Shown: positions 21,918 to 33,959, counted from the first letter of the stretch. The stretch is DNA of 64,000 nucleotides from Macrotis lagotis (GCF_037893015.1 NC_133658.1:16355249-16419248), one strand, 5' to 3'. Notes: generated by a model from the sequence alone, not told the origin. Translations and numbers: made by a program.

Positions 21918-21985
21918 TACATACACACACATACACACACAAATGCACACGCTAATGCACACACACTAACGCACACACACAAAGT
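21918..21985 (+). repeat. Imperfect (CA)n tract
   Basis: ACACAC runs are interrupted by AT, AAATG and CTAACG. It lies inside the RTE. Confidence 0.85.
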
Positions 21986-22106
21986 TATGTTCATCATAAA
22001 GGAATGAAATCCTAAAGAAGAAAATCAAAAGATAACTAGAAAAACAATTAAATTTAGTTATGAAGTACAAAATGAAGCAAGGTAGACCTTTGTCAAGATA
22101 ACTCTT

Positions 22107-22263
22107 TGGGGGATGGCTAGGTGGCACAGTGGATAGAGCACCGGCCCTGGAGTCAGAAGTACCTGGGTTCAGATCCGACCTCAGACACTTAATAATGACC
22201 TAGCTGTGTGGTCTTGGGCAAGCCACTTAACCCCATTTGCCTTGCAAAAAAGACCTAAAAAAA
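22107..22263 (+). mobile_element. SINE-A inside the RTE middle
   Basis: Duplications AAGATAACTCTT (22,095-22,106) and AAGATAATTCTT (22,264-22,275) differ at one base. Confidence 0.94.
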
Positions 22264-23328
22264 AAGATAATTCTTCGGCCATAGAAAACACCCTCTCTCA
22301 AAAACCCAAATGGTGACACTAAGCATGAGCATCATCAGATGGTTAATACAGACAAATTATATACTTTATAGTCAAATATGGAGAAGCTCTAGACAGTCAA
22401 TTTAAAAAGACCTAGACCTGATTCAAATCATGAGCTTTGTATTGTCAAATTCATGTTTAAATAGAAAAGAGTAAGAAAAACCTTCAGACAAGATAAATGT
22501 AATTGCACTAAAACTTTTGTGTGGATCACAACAAACTGTGGCAAGTTCTCAAAGTGATGGAAATACCAGATCATGAAGAATCTCTATGTGGTTCAAGAAA
22601 TAAGTTAGATCTGAACACAGGTTCAAGCCTAGAAAAATAGTGCAAAAAAGATGTATATTGTCACCTTATTTCTTTAGTTTATATGCTGCCTACAGTATGA
22701 GAGATGCCCAGATAGACAAATAAAAGCTGAAATTCTGGATGCCAGAAGAAACAGCAACACTCTCAGATAGGCAGACAAACTCTCTCTGGTAGCAGAAAGT
22801 GAAGAAGAATTACAAAGTCTCTTATTAAGGGTGAAAAAGGAGAGTATAAAAGTTGTCTTGAAGCCACTGGTCCCATCACCCCCTGTCCTTCATTATCAGA
22901 AGACCAAAATGGCATCACTGTGTTTGAGACAAATTAGAGTGTGTCCTGGCAGATAGAGGGAGAAGAAATGGAAGCAGTGTTAGATTATGTATTCTTGGAC
23001 CTCAAAAATTACTGCAAATAATGACCCTAGTCATGAAATTGAAAGATGGTTAATTCTCATGACTAATCTGGACAGTAAATTAAAAAAAAAAAGACAGAGA
23101 TATCACCTTGGCAGTAAAGATCCATATGCTCAGAGCTATAGTTTTTCCAGTAGCAATGCATGACTGAGAGAGCTACACTTTGAGTAAAGCTACCATTGAA
23201 TCCATGTTTTAAAATGATGATACTTAGAAAAGACTTTTGAGAGATCCTTAGAAAAGGAGTTCAAATCAATCAAAAGTTTTAAAAATTAGGAAAATTCAAG
23301 CAATTCAGATTTTTCACTGGAAGTTGAG

Positions 23329-23585
23329 AAGGTAGGTGGCACAGTGAATTGGGTGCTGGGCCTGGAGTCAGGAAGACTCATCTTCCTGAGTTCAAAGCAG
23401 ACCTCAGGCACATATTAGTTGTATAACCATGGGCAAGTCACTTAACTCTATTTGCCCCAGTTTCCGTATCTATAAAATCAGCTCAAGAAGGAAATAGAAA
23501 ATCATTCCAGCATCTTTGCCAGGAAAAGTCCAAATGGGATCAAGAAAGGTCAGAAAAGTCTGAAAAGCAACTAAACAACAAAAAC
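23329..23585 (+). mobile_element. SINE-B inserted into RTE
   Basis: Full SINE-B: GGTAGGTGGCACAGTG head, CTCATCTTCCTGAGTTC, a CAGTTTCCGTATCTATAAAA block, then AGTCTGAAAAGCAAC and AACAACAAAA tail. Flanks TCACTGGAAGTTGAG (23,314-23,328) and TCACTAGAAGCTCAG (23,586-23,600) differ at three of 15 bases, so it is older than the SINE-A copies here. Confidence 0.88.
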
Positions 23586-23869
23586 TCACTAGAAGCTCAG
23601 ATGTTGAAGCTGAATTTTAATTATTGTGGCTGCGTAATTACAAGACAGAAGTCCCCAAGAAAGACTGTGATGTTGGGAAAGATTAAAGACAAAAGGAAAA
23701 GGGAGGAGAATGAGACGGATAGAGAGTGTCTGTCATGGAAGCAATTAACATCAGGTTGGATAAACTTCAGAAGATAGTGGAGGATAGAACAGCCCGGAGT
23801 GCCATATGGTCCATTGAATCATGAAGAGTCAGACTTGACTGAACAACCACCAAAATCCATCTTTGTATC

Positions 23870-24560
23870 CTCTCCCTCACCCTGAATGTTCAAGCAACTG
23901 TCAACTTTCATCATTTTGACCTTTACGATAATTCTTATAGCTGTCACTTCTCTTATCTATAATTCCCCCTCTCTTCTTGATTGGGGCCTCTAAGCTTCAT
24001 TCAATCAAAACTGCCTTCCTTAAAGTTAACAATGATCTCTTCATTTCCAGCTCTAATGATCTTTTCTTCTTTTCTTTTTTGCTTTTTGCAAGGGTTAAGG
24101 ATTAATGGGCTTAAGTGACTTGCCCAAGGTCACACAGCTAGGCAATTAAATGTCTGAGGTCAGATTTGAACTCAGGTCTTCCTGATCCCAGGGCTGGTGC
24201 TCTATCCACTGTGCCACCTGGCCGCCCCTTCTAATGAGCTTTTCTTAAACCTCATCCTTCTCTACCTCTTGTTTCAGTCAATTCTCTTCAAATTGATACT
24301 TCCTTCTCTCTAGGTTTTTTTTTTTTTTTTTGATGCTTTTCCTTCTACAGGTCTACTCTCTCCTCTTTCTTCTTTACTGAATGTGGATCATGTCTGCTTA
24401 ACAGGACGAATTCCCCACTGGTCTAACCTGGACTCTCTTCTCTTGTCTACATCATTTCATTTGATAAGCTCATCAGTTCCCATTGTTTTAATGATCAATT
24501 CTACACAGAAAATCACACCTCCAAATGTCTTTTAAACATCTTGAACTGGATGTCCCAATA
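23870..24560 (+). repeat. L2 coding-region remnant split by SINE-A
   Basis: ATTGGGGCCTCTAAGC, then TGATAAGCTCATCAGTTCCC, then TTGAACTGGATGTCCCAA follows L2 ORF2 order. An 18-T run lies near 24,315-24,332. Confidence 0.55.
24069..24229 (-). mobile_element. SINE-A inside L2
   Basis: Flanks of 17 bases, TCTAATGATCTTTTCTT (24,052-24,068) and TCTAATGAGCTTTTCTT (24,230-24,246), differ at one base. Confidence 0.94.
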
Positions 24561-24729
24561 TTAGTCAAATATTATTTATTTCCTATTAATTATTATTTAT
24601 TATTAAATTATCCAATCACCTCTTATGCATCATGGAAATACCAAAACAATGAGAACAAAAGAGCCTCTGCTCTCATGAAATTCAAACTAATGGAGGAGAC
24701 ATTGCTATTAATAATAGCAATTATTAATA

Positions 24730-24935
24730 TAATATAATTTATGCAGCACTTAAAGATTTGTGAAAACTTTTAATTTTATTTCATTTATTACCACAACAAT
24801 CCTCCTTTTTCAGAGGAAGAAATTGAGGTAGACAATGATTGAGTGATTTGCCCAGGGTCAACCAACTGGTAAGTGTCTGAGACTGGATTTGAACTCAGGT
24901 CTCTCAAACTTCAAGTCCAGCACTGCCCCATCCAA
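24730..24935 (-). repeat. MIR-type SINE
   Basis: TTATGCAGCACTTAAAG, then GAGGAAGAAATTGAGGTAGA, then TTTGCCCAGGGTCAACC. Confidence 0.65.
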
Positions 24936-25165
24936 GACTGAGAAGACAGGCACTAAGATTGAGAAGGTCTGGGAAAGACTTTTTGCACGGAAGGGGAACT
25001 TTAGTTGAACTTTGAAAACAGTCAAAGAAGCAAGGAGGCAGAAATAAGCATCGGTCATCCTAGGCTTGGGGGACAATTATCTGGCCTAAGAGATGGAGTA
25101 TAGTGTCACCATCTAGCACATAGTAGATACTTGAAAATAATGTGAATTAATTCAATTAGCATCTT
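24936..25165 (+). repeat. R1 ancient repeat fragment and L2 tail
   Basis: GGAAAGACTTTTTGCACGGAA, then TTGAACTTTGAAAACAGTC resembles the R1 middle. 25,105-25,160 ends AGCACATAGTAGATACTTG, which is L2-like. Confidence 0.45.
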
Positions 25166-25215
25166 TTTATTTCATTATGCTTCTTTTTAGCATCACTTGG
25201 ATTCAGAGTTGCAAA

Positions 25216-25522
25216 TAATTGATTCAGTGGATAGAACACAAGCCCTGAAGTCAGGAGGACCTGAGTTCAACTCCCACCTCAGACACTGCCACTTACTAGC
25301 TGTGTGACCTTGGGCAAGTCACTTAACCCTGATTGCCCCATATTCAGGACTATCTTCACTCATCCTGATCATATCTGACCACTGGACCCAGATGACTCTG
25401 GAGGAGAAAGTGAGGATGATGACTTAGCACAGCCCCCCTACACTCAAACCCAATTCACCTTCATTTCATGGCATCACCTCCCTGATGTCACGGTCTTCTT
25501 CAGGACGGAAGGATAAACACCA
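25216..25522 (+). mobile_element. SINE-C, near full length
   Basis: This is the best copy. The tRNA-like half (GTGGATAGAACACAAGCCC; GAGTTCAACTCCCACC; ACTAGCTGTGTGACCTTG) is followed by ACTGGACCCAGATGACTCTG, GGAGAAAGTGAGGATG and a tail GTCTTCTTCAGGACGGAAGG. That tail is the part shared with LINE-x. Confidence 0.85.
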
Positions 25523-25554
25523 CCCGTATTCATGAATCTGATCTATTTCCATCA

Positions 25555-26115
25555 CATCCTTAAATGTTATCCCTGTTTTCACCTTTCCTCTTCTCTGATC
25601 CATCACCAGCACAACTGCCAGCCTCATATTCCCTAAGGGTTAATCTGACTGTGTCACATTATTCAATGAATGTCAATGGTTCTCTATGGTTTCTAGTTAT
25701 AAAGTCTAACCTCATTTGCTTGACATTGCACAATCAGCTTCCAACCCATCGTTTTCAGACTGATTTCATCATCCTTCCCATCATGATCATGCCCTGCTCC
25801 TTTCAGTGTATCTGGTTGACTTTGGTCCACGCTATTTCATTTGATATAGGCTGCCTCATACCCAGAATGCTCTCTCTTCTCATCCCTGCCTACTGGAACC
25901 CCCACCTTCCTTCAAGGATGTGCTCAAAAGTCACTTTCTAATAAAGAAGGCTTTTGTCATTCCCCAAGTTTTCAGGGCCAAATTTACTTTATATTTGTAT
26001 GCACTTTGCATTTATTTGTCTGCCGTTATACTACCTTCTTCCAATAATATTCCTATGTTCTACCATATTGCCTGGCACCATCTAAGTTTTAAAAGATGTT
26101 CATTGAGTTGAGTTG
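25555..26115 (+). repeat. L2 LINE 3' region
   Basis: The L2 terminal order is complete: CAATGGTTCTCTATGG, AATCAGCTTCCAACCC, CAGAATGCTCTCTCTTCTC, AAGTCACTTTCTAATAAAG, then TTGCCTGGCACC near 26,070. A 125-codon open frame at 25,564-25,941 is an L2 by-product, not a gene. Confidence 0.75.
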
Positions 26116-26144
26116 AATTTGATTCAACACTCTAGATGTCACTT

Positions 26145-26480
26145 GATAAGCCAGTCAATGAGCATTTATTGAACATTGTGATAAATGGTCAGGATACAAA
26201 AAAAAGGCAAATAATTAAAAAAAAACCTTGTCCCACTCTCAAGGAAGTTATAATCTAATAGCGCAACAAAGTAAACGCAAGATGCCGTGTAACTGGTGAT
26301 TGCTGAAGAGAAACTCTAGTAATAGGGAACAGGACAGGAAAGATCTCCTATAGAAGCCAGGATTTAAACTGAGATTTGAAGGAAACAAAGCAAGACTATA
26401 GCACAGATCATGAATTCTAGCAAAGAGAATGGGGGGGAAAGGGAGGGATGAGCAGGGCTGAATATGACCATTCAAGGAAG
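26145..26480 (+). repeat. R1 ancient repeat
   Basis: GAGCATTTATTGAAC, then AGGATACAAAAAAAAGGC, then CTCAAGGAAGTTATAATC, then GGATTTAAACTGAGATTTG. The same order appears at 33.3-33.9 kb. Confidence 0.55.
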
Positions 26481-27060
26481 CAGGTCCCATTGCAGTCTGT
26501 TTTTCTCTCATGTAAGTCTCTGATTAGAATTGAGGCTGAGGGTATCTAAGTTTGGTCATCTGTAAACATTTCTATTTTAGGTTCAGCAAAATTATAAATG
26601 CACCTTGCTGCCAGAATGTTTTTCTTTCATTTTTAAATCCTTAAGTAAACATTTACATCAACTCCAGATTCATTTATACTTATCTCAATCAAAACTTTGC
26701 CCAGTCTGTCTCTGGTTGGCCTGAAATAGCATAGAAGGAACCACTCTTTATGATTTCCCCTTGACATCCAAAATACCTCTGAGGATTCTATTAGCAAACT
26801 TTTCTGAGAAGCATACAGTTTCATTTTGCCAAAAACAAAAGCTTACATTCCAATGGACTCAGATTCCATCTAAGATACACGGCCTTACCTGAATAGAAAA
26901 TGATGGAGCTGACTTCATCAAGACCTTCCACTGGACACGATTGGCCTAGATTGGCCTTGATTGGCCCTTATAAATGTAATGGAAGGTCTTCTATCCAATC
27001 ATCCTTCCCACAAATGCCAAATTGATATTACAATAATGTGAATTGGACTACATCACTCCG
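26481..27060. other. Unique stretch
   Basis: No repeat family was recognised. GGCCTAGATTGGCCTTGATT at 26,943 contains a short internal TTGGCC repeat. Confidence 0.35.
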
Positions 27061-27061
27061 C

Positions 27062-27245
27062 CATACAAAATTCATGGGATCATAGTTCTAAAACTTGAAG
27101 AGATCTTAAGACAATTGAGTCTCCTACCCTTTCTAAATTATTAAGCTATGAGAAGATGACTTGGTCAAGGCCACACAGGACAGAAGGAACAGAAGTGATT
27201 TAGCTGAACTCTCTGACTCAAGCTATGGTGCTCTTTCCATTGCAG
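27062..27245 (-). repeat. MIR-type fragment
   Basis: GGATCATAGTTCTAAAAC, then AGGCCACACAGGACAG, then TGGTGCTCTTTCCATTGC. Confidence 0.5.
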
Positions 27246-27254
27246 AAGATGATT

Positions 27255-27985
27255 TAACTTTTTATCAATTCTAAGATAAAATGCAAAATCTTCAACAAAG
27301 CATTTTAAGGCCTTCACCATCTGGCTCCCACCCCCCTTTCTATTCTTATTTCATGACTCTCTTTTCTAGTCAAAACAGGTTGTTGTTGCTGTTGTTGGAT
27401 AATCATTTTAGTTATGCCCAACACTTCATAATCCTGTGGACTATACTGTCCATAAGCTTTTATTTGCAACGATGCTGGAGTGGTTTGACATTCCTTTCTC
27501 CAACTCATTTTATAAATGAGGAAACAGAGGCAAACAAGATAAAGTAAGATGCTGAGGGATAAATAGGGAGTAAGTATCTGAGGCCAGATTTGAACTCAAA
27601 AAGATGAGTCTTCCCAACTCCAGTTAATCGGCTGTTCCCAATACCCAGCATCTTATCCTTCATCTTCCAAGATCCCCAAGTCCTGGAATGCTCTCCCTAC
27701 TCATCTCTCCCTTGCAGATGCCCTACCTTCCTTCAAAGCAGAGTATGGGTGCCACCTCCTACACCAAGCTTTTCCAAATTCCCTCCTTTCTTCCAACTGT
27801 CCCCTTCTTGGAAATTATTTGTATAATTTTCTCTACACTGTCTTTAATAGTTCTCTCTGCCTATGCTCTGTCATGCCTCCCCTCTCCAGAATATACATTC
27901 CTTGAGGACAGTGATTATTTGGGTTTCATCTTTATTATTCCCTCCAGAACATTTCCTTGCACATAGTAGGCACTTAATAGGTGTT
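27255..27985 (+). repeat. L2 3' region split by SINE-B
   Basis: 27,255-27,378 (AAGGCCTTCACCATCTGGCTC) continues at 27,640-27,985 (CCTGGAATGCTCTCCCTAC; TTCCTTGAGGACAGTGATT; CACATAGTAGGCACTTAATAG). Confidence 0.75.
27379..27639 (-). mobile_element. SINE-B inside L2
   Basis: Antisense tail GTTGTTGTTGCTGTTGTTGG, then GATGCTGGAGTGGTTTGACA, then GAGGAAACAGAGGCAAAC, then AAAAAGATGAGTCTTCCC. Confidence 0.85.
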
Positions 27986-27989
27986 TTTT

Positions 27990-28435
27990 AATTGAAATAA
28001 ACTTCAAAATAAGTAAGTGACAATTCTGATTCTATAAAGAAAAGTTTTCACTCATGTCTCATTATAACATGAGTTTCCAAGTTACAGATTCTTTAGGAGG
28101 CTTCTGTCTCTCTGTTATCGTTAGTATGACAATGACACTCTAGAATGAGGTAATGACTATAATAGGTTGGAAAACCTAAAGGACTTCACTCATTTAGGAG
28201 ATTATTAGAATTCAGATCTGTACTAGACATGAAATAAGATTAGTCAGACATGAATGGCTCAGAAATGCATGATTTGGGGGTTGAATATTCATTTCCACCC
28301 CCACAAACAATAGAGCCTGCAAGTAAGAGTTACTGTGACTGAAAAATTCATTACCCTGAAGGCTAGGCATGTATCTCTCCAATCTTAGTTGGACTGGTCC
28401 TTGACTGAAAGAAAGTCACAAGGTCTATGGCACAT
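27990..28435. other. Unique stretch
   Basis: Nothing recognised. Confidence 0.35.
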
Positions 28436-28440
28436 GGTTA

Positions 28441-28678
28441 TGGAGGCAACTGGTGGAGCAGTAGATAGAGTACTGGAGCTGGAGTCAAAAGACCTGAGTT
28501 CAAATGTGTCCATAGACCCTAAATGTGTAACCCTGGGTAAGAAACTTAATGTCTCTATTTTCCTTAATCAGCTAGAGAAGGAAATAGTAAATCACTGCAG
28601 TATCTTTGCCAAGAAAACCCCAAGGACAGCATGATCCAGAGGATCATGAAGAATCAGACATAACTGAATAACAAAAAC
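28441..28678 (+). mobile_element. SINE-B
   Basis: GAGCAGTAGATAGAGTACTG, then TATCTTTGCCAAGAAAACCC, then GAATCAGACATAACTGAATA. The RTE-like tail is well preserved. Confidence 0.82.
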
Positions 28679-28789
28679 CTCTGAGGGCTATTATCAAATG
28701 GGAAAAATGTTGCTTTAAAAAATGTTGAGCACAGTCCCTGACAAATAAGATTACTATATAAATACTTATTCCTGCCCTCTTTCCTAGGG

Positions 28790-28925
28790 GAAAGAATATT
28801 GAATTTAAGTCATGGAGTCAGGCTAAACCTTAATTTTCCACTTACTATGTATGTGTCTTTAGTTGCATCACAAAGGGGTTAGACCAGATGAAGGCTGAGG
28901 TTCCTTCCAGCTTCAGTTATAGGCT
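28790..28925 (+). repeat. MIR-type fragment
   Basis: TCATGGAGTCAGGCTAAACC, then CACTTACTATGTATGTG, then GGTTCCTTCCAGCTTC. Confidence 0.55.
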
Positions 28926-29694
28926 CCTAAGGTCCTACCATCAGACAATATCCTTGGGTTGATACTAAAATTCCCTCTAGTTTGGTGAAACCTGAGAGAG
29001 TTTGTACTCCAGGAGCTAAGTTTTTCAAAGACCAGAGTCAGACTTGCCTCAGTGAGATGATGGAGTAGATAAGGCAACGGAATAACCTGGGTCACCATAT
29101 GTGTGGTGATGTTTATAAAGTAAGGAGCCTTCTATCTCATGAAGTATCCACTTCATTTCTGGAGGGGTCTTATAGAAAGACTTTCCTATAATTAAGGTAG
29201 TCAATCAAAGAAATGTAATAAGGAATTACAGAATTAATATATTACCTGGTCCAGGAATAATTATATTGTTAAATAAAGATAATCAAGGAGAGATGAATAG
29301 GTGATCCCAAAGAATGAATCACTAATGTTGAAACCCTGGGATTAATTAGAATGTTGTTGTTATATTTGTGGTTTTAATTGGGGTGATTAGGGAAAGAGTG
29401 TCTCTGGCACTCTTCAAATCATTCTAGATAGACAACCATGCATTCTGCAAGCATATAGCTCTCCTCCTGCTAGGAAGTCTTGTTGCTTGCAGACCTGAGG
29501 CCCCATTAATCCAAAACCTTTGATTAGTTAACAGAACAAGCAGAAGTAGTATTGGGTCCTTCAGAATCCAACTAGCATGGGAAGAGGGACCTCAAGAAGA
29601 GTGGAACTAAAGAGACAGGAGAGGTGATGTTTGATGGGATGAGGAAGCAGGAATATAGTAGCCAAGAAAGGGGCATGGAAATAAGACATAGACA
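28926..29694. other. Unique stretch
   Basis: About 770 bases without recognised repeats, long frames or simple repeats. Confidence 0.35.
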
Positions 29695-30060
29695 ATTGAT
29701 TTTTATATAGATTATTAAATTCCATAAAATATTGTACATATATCACCTCATTTAAATATCTCTATAACCCTGGAAAGTTGTCATCATGGGACTTGCTATT
29801 GCCACTTCATAGATCAGAAAATTGAACTTCATAACATGCACATGGCATCATTCTGCTAATGTCAGAAGAAGAATCCAAATTCAATTTTTCTTGATCCAAC
29901 TTTGTTGCCACTTAGTATTGGTTGCATTGTCATTAAAAATGGTCACTGAACAAACACATTCTGCTGCTCCTATTCCATGTCAGGAAATATTCTAAGCCAT
30001 GGGGATATGAAGGTAAATGAGAAATAGTGCTTGACCTCAAGGAACTCTTATATTTAAGCA
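29695..30060 (-). repeat. MIR antisense, then R1 fragment
   Basis: 29,695-29,900 reads ATATATCACCTCATTTAAAT, then CTTCATAGATCAGAAAATTG (MIR). 29,940-30,060 reads AAGCCATGGGGATATGAAGG, then GACCTCAAGGAACTC (R1, plus orientation). Confidence 0.5.
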
Positions 30061-30139
30061 TTTAGAGAAAAGAAAAAAGAAACACAAACAAAAGCACCTA
30101 TCTTCACTACCTTACTTTACTTTGTCCTTGGAGATGATA

Positions 30140-30345
30140 CATTAGAAGAATACTAGAAATAGAGTCAGATTACCAGGATTTTGATCCCATTTCTTCCTCT
30201 TTACTAATAGCGTTGTCTTCAACATCATGTCTTCTTTGAATTCCTCAGTTTCCTTGTCTGTAAAAATAAGGAAATTGGGTTGAAATGATTCCCTAAAAGT
30301 CAATTCCATCCTATAATCAATAATCCTATGATGGGCATATTCTAG
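30140..30345 (+). repeat. MIR-type SINE
   Basis: AAATAGAGTCAGATTACCAG, then CCTCAGTTTCCTTGTCTG, then TCCTATAATCAATAATCC. Confidence 0.6.
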
Positions 30346-30395
30346 ATCAATGTTCAGAGTCCTTGATGCATGAACAGTTGGACAGATAGATGATA

Positions 30396-30440
30396 GGCAT
30401 ATATATATATGTATATATATGTGCATATATATATAAATAT
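30396..30440. repeat. (TA)n-rich tract
   Basis: ATATATATATATGTATATAT and similar units. Confidence 0.85.
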
Positions 30441-30449
30441 TCCCACACG

Positions 30450-32150
30450 TATGCATAGATATATTCATAGATCAATAACACTGTCACAGTGTTGCCAGGT
30501 TCCTCACTCATCAATTATCATACATGGATCAAGTAGCTATTCCATGTGTATAATGAACTAGATGCTGAAGTCATCATTCTGATTTTGAGAATATTTTTAT
30601 CATGACTCAGGAGACAGTTTCCTTTGACATTAAAAGTATCTTTAATGATCAGGCCTGAACTCCAAAGGATTCACTCTTATTGCAGAATGGGAAAACCAGT
30701 ATTAGATAATCTATTATGTTAGGTGAAGAGGTGGCAGAAGAAGGAAAGAAATTAAGAATTGTCAAGGGAACTTCAGGTGATGAGAGAAAAATGGATTCGA
30801 ATAGAATTTCATGACATTTAAAGCGACTCCAAATCAAGTTAAGATTAATGAAGCCATAAAACTGGGAGTCTGTCAATATAGATGTTGAAAAAAGAGAGTA
30901 ATTTTTCACCTGAGGGACTAAGGTGTCTAGAAATGATGAGGAAAGATAAAAAGCAATTATCTCTATTCTTCTTAAACCTACCCCCATCCATCCACCCACA
31001 TTTCTGAGCTCTTGTTCGCCCATGGATTATTTTCCAACTACTAAGATAGGAACTTTGTATTTTGACCATTTACATTTCTAATTGACAAACTAATGTGTGA
31101 CAAAAGCAACAGGAAGAATTCTTTTCCTTTTAGGAGAAAGAAACCTTACCAGCTGCCTGTCAAGTATGGACAAAACAGCTCCAAGAGTGTATTTGACTGT
31201 AATTGTCTTATTCAATTCTCATCAACATTGGCTTATTTGTACTTATGAGAGTTATCTTAAGAATGATAAAGACATCTATCCAACGTTACTCTCCTGGGAA
31301 GTCCAGGACTTCCTCTCTTTGATGTTCAGCCCAATTCACCACAGTGAAAGTAAAATGCAATTAGAGAATTACCTGGGCACCCATCTGTATGCTAATGCCA
31401 TCCCTCATCAAGGAGAGGTTGGACAAATTGTGCTTCCTGGGACTTTCATCCATCAACATAAAAGACAAATTGAGTGAGCAGAAATGGCTCAGCCAGGTAG
31501 GCCATGCAAGACTTCAGTGGATTTTCTACCATCTAATGGAATTAATGGTGTCTTCTAACAGCTCACTAGTCACAACTCCACCTGAATTTTTTTCCAGCTT
31601 AGGTCCTGAATCATCATTTGTTCTGCAAAAAGACAAAGTCATTCTTTTTTTGCCTGTTGGCATACATTCATTTTAAGATCAGCATTATACTGCAATAGGT
31701 TTCCATTGGAAATCATGGACCTAATCCATTCCAAAAAAAAAAAAATAGAATTATAGGATTTCACTGAAGCAAAGGAGTTTGGAACATCATTCATGTAATG
31801 ATTTAACTAGGAAGGAACAGCCAAATCTTTAGTCCAGGGCTCTGAAATTTAGAGGGTATGGATAGCACTTACAATTCTTATGCAGCTTAGAAGTAAGGGA
31901 TCTTTGGTATTCAATTAGTAAGGAAAAGGTCATCATAAAAGGAAGTTACAAGAAGGAGTGTGAACCCATATGAATTCTTCACAAAACTGGTCCCATTTTT
32001 CTTGCTCCACTCCGAGTATGGATTCAGCAAAAACAGGCTCAAAATATTCTAGCATTTCTGCCTCCTTCCTTCTCGAAAGAATTCATCATTAAAATATGGG
32101 AACATATTTTGGAAAGATTACCCTAGGTAACAAATTTGCAAGGAATGTCT
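30450..32150. other. Long repeat-poor block
   Basis: About 1.7 kb with no confident transposon. Overlapping open frames up to 126 codons (31,097-31,477 plus; 30,649-31,023 minus) have no recognisable domain or splice context. I treat them as chance. Confidence 0.35.
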
Positions 32151-32790
32151 CTGTCCCCACTATATTTGTATTGCAGAAGAGAAAACAGGAAACTAGAGAA
32201 GTTGTGTGATTTGGTCATCATCACATGGGCCACTAAGTATTGGAACTTCCCAGGAAAGGAGATGCTACAGCCAGTTCTAGAACCTACCGTAAAATCTTCA
32301 GTGTGAGCATTTAGACTTTGGAAATCTGCAAATTCTACAAATCAGGGCATGACATTGATTTGTTGATCGTCTAAACTTTAAAAATATTGATAATATAGAT
32401 TAAACTTTAAAGTATATGCCATGGAGTTTTTCTCAGATTTAGTTAAAACTCAGGACTTCCTGCCCCTAGCTCTCTTTCTTCCAGGTTCACTTGCTCTTCC
32501 CACTATATCACATTGCTCATGCTGAGAAAGAAGGAAGGAAAGAGAAGGAGGAGAAGGAGGAGAAGGAGAAGGAGGAGGAGGAGAAGGAGGAGGAGAAGAG
32601 AAGGAGGAGGAGAATGAGGAGGGGAAGAAGGGGAGAGGGAGAGGGGGAGGAAGAGGAGGGGGGATACTGAGGCAAGTAGAGGTTGTGTGACTTGCCCAGG
32701 ATCCCACAGCTAATAAGAATTGGTGTCCAGAGTTGAACTTCTTTTCCTGACTCCATACCCAATGCTCTATCTGCAATGTGACCAGTTGCC
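32150..32790 (-). repeat. MIR pieces around a purine microsatellite
   Basis: MIR antisense pieces lie at 32,160-32,275, 32,450-32,520 and 32,675-32,790 (GTGTGACTTGCCCAGGATCC). Between the last two is a GAAGGAG/GGA array, 32,521-32,665, almost free of pyrimidines. Confidence 0.6.
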
Positions 32791-32924
32791 TCAGAAAATC
32801 ATGGACCTTGAATGACATGGTCTCTACTATCAACCAAGAAGCAGCTCAGTTGAGATGGGGTTTATTCCCAGAAGGGCTTCAAAAGAATGTCCAGTCCCAG
32901 AGATTTTTTTTAAACAGCATTCTG

Positions 32925-33915
32925 TCTCTATGGGATGACAGAGAGTTGTAGTGTCCCATGTAGACAGAAGTGTGGAGAGTGGTGCTATCTTAGAGAGAGC
33001 TTTGAATGCCTAACAAAGGAGTGTAAACCTTGATCAGCTAAGAATAGGAGCATGACTGAGACTTCTCAGGTCATCAGTGGAACTAGCCTGGGATGAAGTT
33101 TGGATGAATGGTCCACTGATACAGAACACTCTATAAGAGACTCATTCTGAGCTTTTGAGTTCATCAAAAACATTTGAATATGGGGCAGCTAGGTGGCACA
33201 GTGACTAGAGCACCGGTCCTGGAGTCAGAAGTACCTGAGTTCAAATCTGGCCTCAGACACTTAATAATTACCTAGCTGTGTGGCCTTGGGGAAGCCACTT
33301 AACCCCATTGCCTTGCAAAAACCTAAAAAAAAAGTTGAATAGGCAACCAATGTGCACCTAGAACTTTCCTTAGCAAGGGGAATACAAACAAAAGACAGTC
33401 CCTGCCCTGTGAACAATCTAAATGGGAAGATAATATACAAACACTGTCTATCTAGCTAGCTAGCTATATACATATACAGGTATAAAAATTATATGTAATA
33501 ATATGCACACAGCTATATATTCTTATAGATATATAGCTTATATATCATATATAGCTTGTAGATTATATATGATAAATAGGAAATAATATTTTGGGGGTAT
33601 TAGAACTAAGAGATGATGAAAAATGAAATCTTCTGATAGAACAAGGGATTTTTTTTCTTGAACTTGTAGAAATTCAGGAGGGAGAACGTTCTAAGTATGT
33701 GAGGCAGCCAATGAAAATGCCAGCCAAAAGGTCAGTGTGCCTGGATTGAAGACTATGTGGAGTGGGGAGGGTAAAATGTAAGTCTGAGTATCTAAGAGAT
33801 GGCTAAGTTAGGAAGGACATTGAATGTCAACTGAGAAATTTGTATTTGACTCTGGAAGTGATTGGAAGTCCCTTAAGTCTATTGAGTAAAGGGATGTTGC
33901 TCTTTAGGAAAAAGT
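32925..33915 (+). repeat. R1 ancient repeat, with SINE-A and TA-rich tract
   Basis: 33,345-33,915 is the longest R1 copy: AGACAGTCCCTGCCCTG, then GAGGCAGCCAATGAAAATGC, then TTGAATGTCAACTGAG, then TTGACTCTGGAAGTGATTGG, then GAGTAAAGGGATG. A CTAG/TATA-rich run fills 33,445-33,575. 32,925-33,175 is a weaker R1-like part. Confidence 0.55.
33181..33334 (+). mobile_element. SINE-A
   Basis: Near-consensus copy with an A-rich tail. Flanks TTGAATA (33,174-33,180 and 33,335-33,341) repeat. Confidence 0.93.
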
Positions 33916-33959
33916 ACTAAGAATAAGAGAAAAAGGAAAGAATCCTAATGAGTAACATT

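Larger units (their letters stand above)
21055..23855 (+). pseudogene. BovB-type RTE, broken, with three SINE insertions
   Basis: RTE elements encode an apurinic endonuclease plus reverse transcriptase. Endonuclease-like sequence lies at 21,600-21,880 ('VIQVYAPTT' can be read). RT fragments include 'VDHNKLWQVLKVMEIPDH' at 22,521, 'CILSPY'-like sequence near 22,650 and 'VAESEEELQSLL' near 22,790. The 3' end, ATCATGAAGAGTCAGACTTG followed by ACTGAACAACC, closes at about 23,855. Frameshifts and stops are frequent. SINEs occupy 21,275-21,439, 22,107-22,263 and 23,329-23,585. The similarity to ruminant BovB is recalled, not computed. Confidence 0.85.

Noticed and set aside
25564..25941. 125-codon open frame
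   Set aside because: It lies wholly in the 3' region of an L2 element and matches L2 word order.
31097..31477. 126-codon open frame
   Set aside because: No domain, splice signals or composition bias was seen. Overlapping frames of similar size exist, and chance is a sufficient explanation.
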